A stretch of DNA of 33,629 bases from a virus: IMG/VR virus record IMGVR_UViG_3300031576_000216, positions 1-33,629 of that record, one strand, 5' to 3'. Within the stretch, counting starts at the first letter, position 1. The number at the start of each line of letters is the position of its first letter. The position numbers were made by a program, and so were the translations under genes. The notes below the pieces were generated by a model. That model did not search any database. It was not told where the DNA came from and worked only from the letters and a program-made list of their open reading frames with translations. Below, in pieces: positions 29,338-33,629 of the stretch.

Positions 29338-30323
29338 CAGTAAAACTGAAGCCGCCCCGCCTACTGGACTGGTTGGGCGCCGAAACGCCGGACCCTTCCT
29401 GGCTAGTGGATGGGCTCGTCCCGGCTGGGAGTCTGGATATGGTTAGCGGCCCCCGTAAGGCGGCGGGTAAAACGCTGTTTGCGATGCATCTAAGCGCGGC
29501 CATCGCGGCAGGAGTCCCGGCGTTTGGGACGATAAAAACGGCCGCGGATGGGGTGCCGGTCCTCTTTATGGAAGAAGAGGGTGCCTCACCGGAGACCCGC
29601 AAACGGGTGTTGGGGATTCTACGAGGACTCGGGATGGATCCAAAGACGGGGGCTGGGTCGGATGCGCTGCGCCGATTGGAAGCCAACTTCCGGTTCGAAC
29701 ACCATCCACGGGTTAAACTTGACAACCCGTTTTGGGTGGCGGCGCTATGCGGAGCGGTTAAGGAGTACGGGATAAAACTCGTCGTTCTTGACGCGATTAC
29801 TTACATGATTTCCGGGGACGAAAATGCTAAGCGGGATATGTCCGCCGTTAACGATGCGCTGTTCGCGATGCGACAGTGCGGCGCTGGCGTACTCTACCTT
29901 GTCCATACAAATAAGCAGGCGCAGCGTGAAGACGCCGATCCCGATTTGGATGTCCGAGGCTCCTCTGTATTGCTAGACGCCTATGACGCGCATTTCGCGC
30001 TCCGGCGGCGGAGGGGCTCTAGCGTATCGCTTCTGGCCCGTTATCGGGATTTCGAAGAGAAGCGGTATCGTGTGGGTTGGGACTTTGGAGAAGCCATTAT
30101 CACTGGTTCACTTGTTCCGGTGGCTTTTGAGGAGGTCGAAACCGAGCGTTTACGGGGTCTTATCGGACGGCTTTTGCCAGGTGTGGATTATTCTGCCGCG
30201 GAATTAGGGCGAAGTTTCGACGTGATCGGGAAATCCGCCGGGGATATGATAAATTCACTTGTAAAAGTAGGGCTTCTTGTGCCATCATTACGGGGTACAT
30301 TTCGGAGGAACGAGGTACCGTGA
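29325..30323 (+). CDS. RecA-like ATPase, AAA_25/RepA type (332 aa)
   Basis: A RecA-fold ATPase of the hexameric helicase type. The N-terminal 40 residues (P-R-L-L-D-W-L ... L-V-D-G-L-V-P-A-G-S) are typical of RepA/AAA_25 proteins. Walker A reads S-G-P-R-K-A-A-G-K-T (residues 41-50), with five rather than four residues between Gly and GKT. Then F-M-E-E-E-G (about 83-88), Walker B K-L-V-V-L-D-A (about 150-156), and V-H-T-N-K (about 191-195) with a sensor His. A winged-helix-like C-terminus (YSAAELGRSFDVIGKSAGDM) may bind DNA. Likely a replicative helicase or loader. No Shine-Dalgarno is seen; it overlaps the next gene by GTGA. Confidence 0.8.
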   Translation: MAGPPVKLKPPRLLDWLGAETPDPSWLVDGLVPAGSLDMVSGPRKAAGKTLFAMHLSAAIAAGVPAFGTIKTAADGVPVLFMEEEGASPETRKRVLGILRGLGMDPKTGAGSDALRRLEANFRFEHHPRVKLDNPFWVAALCGAVKEYGIKLVVLDAITYMISGDENAKRDMSAVNDALFAMRQCGAGVLYLVHTNKQAQREDADPDLDVRGSSVLLDAYDAHFALRRRRGSSVSLLARYRDFEEKRYRVGWDFGEAIITGSLVPVAFEEVETERLRGLIGRLLPGVDYSAAELGRSFDVIGKSAGDMINSLVKVGLLVPSLRGTFRRNEVP

Positions 30324-30574
30324 CCAAATCGGCAGTAGGTTTGATCTTGGCCGCGCTGGTTGCAGGCGATTCGCCGGACCCGGCCACGCCCCCCGAAGCC
30401 CCTTGCGCCGCCAATGAAGCTGTCCTCCCGGTTACGATTTGGGTTGGGGACGTCGAGTGGGGCCTTATCTTCTGTGGTAACCTTGAAACGAACGACGAAA
30501 ACGGCATTCCGAAACAGTGGGTGCTAAAGTATTACGTCCCTTTGGACCTAAACGTCCGCCAGGAGTCCTTGTAA
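30320..30574 (+). CDS. small protein with hydrophobic N-terminus (84 aa)
   Basis: A GTG start overlaps the ATPase stop. The first 16 residues are hydrophobic (SAVGLILAALVAG), followed by an acidic Pro-rich linker and a C-terminal domain with P-V-T-I-W-V-G and W-G-L-I-F-C-G. This could be a signal peptide with an exported domain, or an N-terminal helix. No family recognised. Confidence 0.55.
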   Translation: MTKSAVGLILAALVAGDSPDPATPPEAPCAANEAVLPVTIWVGDVEWGLIFCGNLETNDENGIPKQWVLKYYVPLDLNVRQESL

Positions 30575-31018
30575 ATGTCCATGTATACGATCCCCGCACC
30601 CGCTTGGAACGATCTTAAAGAACTTACCGAGGTGCTAAAGCGCGCCCGCGAGAAGGTATTTGCGCGATGGGAGGGGCTTGCGGACGATCTAAAGTTCGTC
30701 GCGCCCACCGTTTCTATCGTGGACGAGGAGGCCGGTGTAATCGAAGCCGAACCGCGCCCGTCCCCAGGGTATCTCAAACACCGCAAGATGTTGCTGGTGG
30801 CCGACGCTCTGCGCGAGATGCCTGAAGTGGATCGGGTGGAGACGGTGCGCCTTGCCGAGCTTCCAGTTAAAATTTCACTTGCCGAGCAGATTGCCTGGTT
30901 ACAAGAAGGCGCCGGACTTGAAGCGGCGGCTACGGCTGACCATCCGCCTGTCGGGCTGGACTTCAATAATATGGTTGAGGTCGGCGAGCCACCAAAAGAT
31001 CCTAACTCGCTAAACTAG
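30575..31018 (+). CDS. hypothetical helical protein (147 aa)
   Basis: Begins directly after the previous stop. The first 60 residues are charged helix (LKELTEVLKRAREKVFARWE). The middle contains Y-L-K-H-R-K-M-L-L-V-A-D-A-L, and the C-terminus is acidic and probably flexible. No metal site or signal. It sits between an ATPase and a helicase, so a replication or recombination accessory role is possible. Confidence 0.55.
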   Translation: MSMYTIPAPAWNDLKELTEVLKRAREKVFARWEGLADDLKFVAPTVSIVDEEAGVIEAEPRPSPGYLKHRKMLLVADALREMPEVDRVETVRLAELPVKISLAEQIAWLQEGAGLEAAATADHPPVGLDFNNMVEVGEPPKDPNSLN

Positions 31019-31028
31019 CGGGGTTCAA

Positions 31029-31292
31029 ATGCTCTTTTATGAGTGCGACGGCTGCTTCCGGCAGTGCGTTACCTCACCAAGTCATTTGTTGGGGGCGCTG
31101 CCCGTACCGATTGATTGGTTCGGGTTGGAGTTTACGGTAGACGGCGAGTATCCTGTTTCTCGAATTCTGTCGTGCAGCACGGCGTGCAAGAAAACGGCGT
31201 TAGCGCGGGTAAAAGGAAAATACCCGACGGCACGCGGAAAATCTGTCAAGCGTTTAACATGGACGGGCGGCCCGGTTTTCCGCCGCCGATAG
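31029..31292 (+). CDS. small zinc-binding protein, paralogue of the late-operon leader (87 aa)
   Basis: Begins MLFYECDGC, with a second cysteine cluster C-S-T-A-C (residues about 49-53). Comparison with the 110-aa protein at 18710-19042 shows the same order: F-Y-x-C-D-G-C, a central hydrophobic part with P-x-x-W, then R-x-L or V-x-x-x-C-S-x-x-C and a Lys/Arg/Ala tail. The shared spacing suggests common ancestry. Zinc-binding is inferred. The C-terminus is basic (RLTWTGGPVFRRR), and it ends directly before the helicase gene. Confidence 0.6.
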   Translation: MLFYECDGCFRQCVTSPSHLLGALPVPIDWFGLEFTVDGEYPVSRILSCSTACKKTALARVKGKYPTARGKSVKRLTWTGGPVFRRR

Positions 31293-32855
31293 ATGCGTAG
31301 ACTTTTAGTTCTTCCGCATACCGATCCATGGATGGTACGGTTACGCTTTCCTTTTGACGCGAGACTAAAGAATGCCCTCAAAGAATACCCGGGCGTTGCC
31401 TGGGTTGACACCGCGTTCGGAAAAGAATGGGTTGCGCCCAGGGAGATGGTCTCGGAGCCTCTTCACGTTATCGCCGCACGATTTGATTTGGTTGTTGACG
31501 TATTCGACGCTGACCGAGTACGAGTTGTTGGAACTGAAGAACCTGGCGGATCGCTACTTCGATTCCAGAGGGAAGCGGCGCAAAGAGCCCGCACCAGCCC
31601 TGACAATGGCTTCCTGTTTAACTTTGAAATGGGGCTCGGCAAAACCCCGGCGGCGCTCGAAGCGACGCGTCTCCTCGGGATAACGAATCCGTTAATTGTT
31701 TGCCCCGCGATGGTGCGCGCCCATTGGGTTAATGAGATCCGGCGCTGGCGTCCGGACCTTGAAGAGATTACAGAGATTTGTAACGGTGATTCCGCCGCTA
31801 AAATACAAGCTCTTCGGCCGGCACTTTTTGGAGCAACTGTCACAACCTATGGGCTTCTGCACCACATGTCAGAAGTGGGTGCCGGCGCGATTATTCTTGA
31901 CGAACTCCACTATCTACAAGGCGAATCTGCGGCCCGGACGATGGCTTGTGATAAACTGTTGCGGAATAACCCAATTGCGTGGCGCGCTGGACTCACCGGG
32001 ACACTCATTACCCGCGACCCAATGAGCATGTGGAAACCTTTGAATACGTTGTTTCCGGGACGTTTTGGAACGAGATCACAATACGGCCGGCGTTATTGCA
32101 AGGGGAATGCTGAGAGTGGATACGGGACGCGTTACTTTGGAGTGAACGATGAAACAAGTGGCGAGCTTCGTGAGCGCCTAAGCTATTTTTCCGAACGCGT
32201 CACGAAAGACGATCCGGATGTGGCGGCGTTATTGCCGCCTTTTATTCCGGCTCGTTACGATACGCTCGCCGCGTACCGTTATCAAGATGCTGCGAAGATC
32301 GCAGATAACTGCGTCCGGCAGGGCGCATCGAAAGTCCTGATTCTAACGCATTTGCGCCGGGCGACGCAACTCTGTGCCGCCGCCGCTATAAAACTCGCCG
32401 ACGAAAATTGGACGATTGTCGGAACTTCCGGCGAAGATCCGGTGTCGAAACGTGAAAAGATTTTCGCCGCCGCCCGCGCCCGAGACCCCGCCACACCCAC
32501 CATCGTCTGCGCTACAATGCATTGTTGCAACGTGGGAATCAACCTTAACTGGTTCGATGACGTAATCTTTGCTGAGCTGGACCTTGACATGACGGCGGTT
32601 GTACAGGCGCTCGGACGGTTCGCGCGACTTGGCGGTGGAGGAGCGGTGCGGATTCACGTCTTGTGGGACCGCAGTGGAGATAGGGTGGGGAATGCACTAC
32701 TCGACAAGATCCGGGCCGCGGGTGACATCATAAAGATAGGTCGCACCGAGCGGTTGTTCACTGAGGCGATGCCGGGCGCCAGTGCCGCCCCGGCCCTTTC
32801 GGAACAAGAGAAAGACTTGCTGCTCGCCTCTATGGCGGAAGGGGCTATCGACTAA
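31293..32855 (+). CDS. SNF2/DEAD-like helicase (520 aa)
   Basis: A superfamily 2 helicase of the SNF2 type. Q-motif-like L-L-R-F-Q-R-E-A; motif I F-E-M-G-L-G-K-T (residues about 111-118); motif II I-L-D-E-L-H (about 201-206); T-G-T with L-T-G-T-L-I-T-R as motif III; C-terminal lobe with I-L-T-H-L-R-R and motif VI Q-A-L-G-R-F-A-R-L-G (about 438-447). The N-terminal 85 residues form a small extra domain. It starts directly after the zinc-binding gene. Phage SNF2-like enzymes act in recombination-dependent replication or strand exchange. A single-stranded-DNA binder or nuclease was not identified here. Confidence 0.85.
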   Translation: MRRLLVLPHTDPWMVRLRFPFDARLKNALKEYPGVAWVDTAFGKEWVAPREMVSEPLHVIAARFDLVVDVFDADRVRVVGTEEPGGSLLRFQREAAQRARTSPDNGFLFNFEMGLGKTPAALEATRLLGITNPLIVCPAMVRAHWVNEIRRWRPDLEEITEICNGDSAAKIQALRPALFGATVTTYGLLHHMSEVGAGAIILDELHYLQGESAARTMACDKLLRNNPIAWRAGLTGTLITRDPMSMWKPLNTLFPGRFGTRSQYGRRYCKGNAESGYGTRYFGVNDETSGELRERLSYFSERVTKDDPDVAALLPPFIPARYDTLAAYRYQDAAKIADNCVRQGASKVLILTHLRRATQLCAAAAIKLADENWTIVGTSGEDPVSKREKIFAAARARDPATPTIVCATMHCCNVGINLNWFDDVIFAELDLDMTAVVQALGRFARLGGGGAVRIHVLWDRSGDRVGNALLDKIRAAGDIIKIGRTERLFTEAMPGASAAPALSEQEKDLLLASMAEGAID

Positions 32856-32882
32856 TGATTCACAACCGAAAGGGCTGGCGCT

Positions 32883-33086
32883 ATGATTGGCGATGAATTT
32901 GGAGCGTTCACCTGTGCTTACTGCGGGGGGCGGTTCGACGCGGAAAACCTCTTTGTTTCGTGGGATGAGCGTAACTGTTGCGAGCCGTGTTATCGAACCG
33001 AATCCGACACTCTGGTAGAGGAGCAGCCCGGCGACCCGGTGCTTCACTGGTGGCCGGAACTTGACTGGGGGACTGATGTCACCTGA
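32883..33086 (+). CDS. zinc-ribbon protein (67 aa)
   Basis: Two Cys pairs, C-A-Y-C-G-G (residues 11-16) and C-C-E-P-C-Y (32-37), 20 residues apart, as in compact zinc ribbons. The C-terminus is acidic (DPVLHWWPELDWGTDVT). Between the helicase and this gene are 27 bases; an alternative 13-codon frame starts within them at the TAATG after the helicase. The next gene overlaps by 11 bases. Function unknown. Confidence 0.6.
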   Translation: MIGDEFGAFTCAYCGGRFDAENLFVSWDERNCCEPCYRTESDTLVEEQPGDPVLHWWPELDWGTDVT

Positions 33087-33495
33087 ACTAGACGAAAAGC
33101 TGTGTAAAACATTTCCGCTTCTCTACGCGGACCGTTGCGCCAACATGCGTGGAACCGCGATGTGCTGGGGATTCTCGTGCGGTGACGGATGGTTTGACCT
33201 TATCTGGCGACTATCCGAGAAGCTGGAGGTGTTGATAAAAGAAGTTAAGGATAAGCTAACGCCGGAAGAGGTTGGGTGGGGCTATGTGCCGCGCGCTTCT
33301 CAAGTGAAAGAGAAATATGGGGGCCTGCGTTTTTACATGAGCACCGAAACCGAGGCGATGTCCAAGGCAATAGCGGATGCCGAGCGGAAAGCCTACAAAA
33401 CCTGCGAGGTGTGCGGGAAACCTGGAAAAACCAACACAAGTGGATGGCTACGAACGCTGTGTAGGGTACACCGAAAAGAAAGCGATGACCGTTAA
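33076..33495 (+). CDS. conserved phage protein of the 'CGDGWFDL' type (139 aa)
   Basis: ATG 33076 is chosen over an upstream in-frame start at 33061 because GGGGGA precedes it. The sequence has the recognisable pattern of a widespread phage and bacterial hypothetical family: C-W-G-F-S-C-G-D-G-W-F-D-L-I near residue 40, then V-K-E-K-Y-G-G-L-R-F-Y (residues about 77-87) and a C-terminal C-E-V-C-G-K-P-G zinc site. Function unknown. A short overlap joins it to the next gene. Confidence 0.7.
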   Translation: MSPELDEKLCKTFPLLYADRCANMRGTAMCWGFSCGDGWFDLIWRLSEKLEVLIKEVKDKLTPEEVGWGYVPRASQVKEKYGGLRFYMSTETEAMSKAIADAERKAYKTCEVCGKPGKTNTSGWLRTLCRVHRKESDDR

Positions 33496-33629
33496 ACAGA
33501 CTCGGTTGTTGCGTAACTGCGCTCGCTGCCGACGGTGCGGGTATACGATTGAAAGCAAATTCCGGCACGATTTCGTGCCGTGTCGCTGTGGGGCGATCTT
33601 TGTGGATGGCGGGCTGGAATACGCGCGGC
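33485..33629 (+). CDS. small zinc-ribbon protein, partial (DUF7695-like)
   Basis: Starts at ATG 33485, overlapping the previous gene, and runs off the window end. Visible: C-A-R-C-R-R-C-G-Y-T-I-E-S-K-F-R-H-D-F-V, then P-C-R-C-G-A-I-F-V-D-G-G-L-E-Y. The pattern 'I-E-S-K-x-x-H-D-F-V-x-C-x-C-G-A-I-x-V-D-G-G' is a known small conserved phage and bacterial protein, normally about 60-70 aa, so most of it is present. Function unknown. Confidence 0.6.
   Translation, partial: MTVKQTRLLRNCARCRRCGYTIESKFRHDFVPCRCGAIFVDGGLEYAR

Noticed and set aside
1-33629. CRISPR array, integrase or insertion sequence
   Set aside because: No regularly spaced repeats, tyrosine or serine recombinase motifs or DDE transposase motifs were seen on reading both strands.

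Overview
The window reads as part of the genome of a short-tailed (podovirus-type) dsDNA phage, probably of a Gram-negative host. This rests on a compact head-and-tail module: terminase, portal, scaffold, an N4-gp56-type capsid protein, a P22-like adaptor and tail protein, and a giant internal virion protein. There are no integrase, contractile-tail or tape-measure genes. I cannot name the host. The DNA is GC-rich, Shine-Dalgarno sites are GGAGG-like, and genes are packed with ATGA/TAATG overlaps.

Layout. (1) Bases 1-19042 are one leftward late operon. In order of transcription it encodes: a small zinc-binding protein, a coiled-coil protein, the small and large terminase subunits, portal, an 84-aa protein, scaffold, major capsid protein, a putative decoration protein, a 94-aa protein, an adaptor, a large tail protein, two receptor-binding/appendage proteins, a GNAT acetyltransferase, three small putative virion proteins, a 1385-aa internal virion protein, and the start of a membrane-anchored coiled-coil protein cut by the window edge. 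(2) Bases 19043-19712 are a divergent control region. It has a good leftward promoter (perfect TTGACA), a leader that can form two mutually exclusive hairpins, rightward promoter candidates, and a perfect -10 box framed by an inverted repeat. (3) Bases 19713-21225 hold small unknown genes of very GC3-rich codon use, then a second control region with an 8-bp inverted repeat directly upstream of TATAAT. (4) Bases 21226-29157 are a tightly coupled rightward operon. (5) Bases 29325-33629 hold a RecA/AAA_25-type ATPase, an SNF2-like helicase and small zinc-binding proteins, which looks like the beginning of replication and recombination functions.

The notable system is in region 4. It encodes a phiEco32-type COOH-NH2 ligase (amidoligase), an ATP-grasp ligase, a second amidoligase fused to an unusually long array of twelve CxxC motifs, and a class II glutamine amidotransferase. 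Small membrane and zinc-ribbon proteins are interleaved with these. This set resembles the predicted phage peptide-ligation and amidation systems described for the amidoligase superfamily. In the middle of the operon are two adjacent tRNA-like RNAs. One has a Leu-type class II body but a CAC anticodon on a six-base-pair anticodon stem. The other has a 12-bp acceptor/T helix and a 13-bp hairpin where an anticodon arm would be. RNA elements inside a peptide-ligase operon suggest, as inference only, that aminoacyl-tRNA or a tRNA mimic takes part in the chemistry.

A second theme is the number of small Cys-rich (zinc-ribbon-like) proteins: about a dozen, including two that share a recognisable pattern (18710-19042 and 31029-31292). 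No CRISPR array, insertion sequence or integrase was seen.
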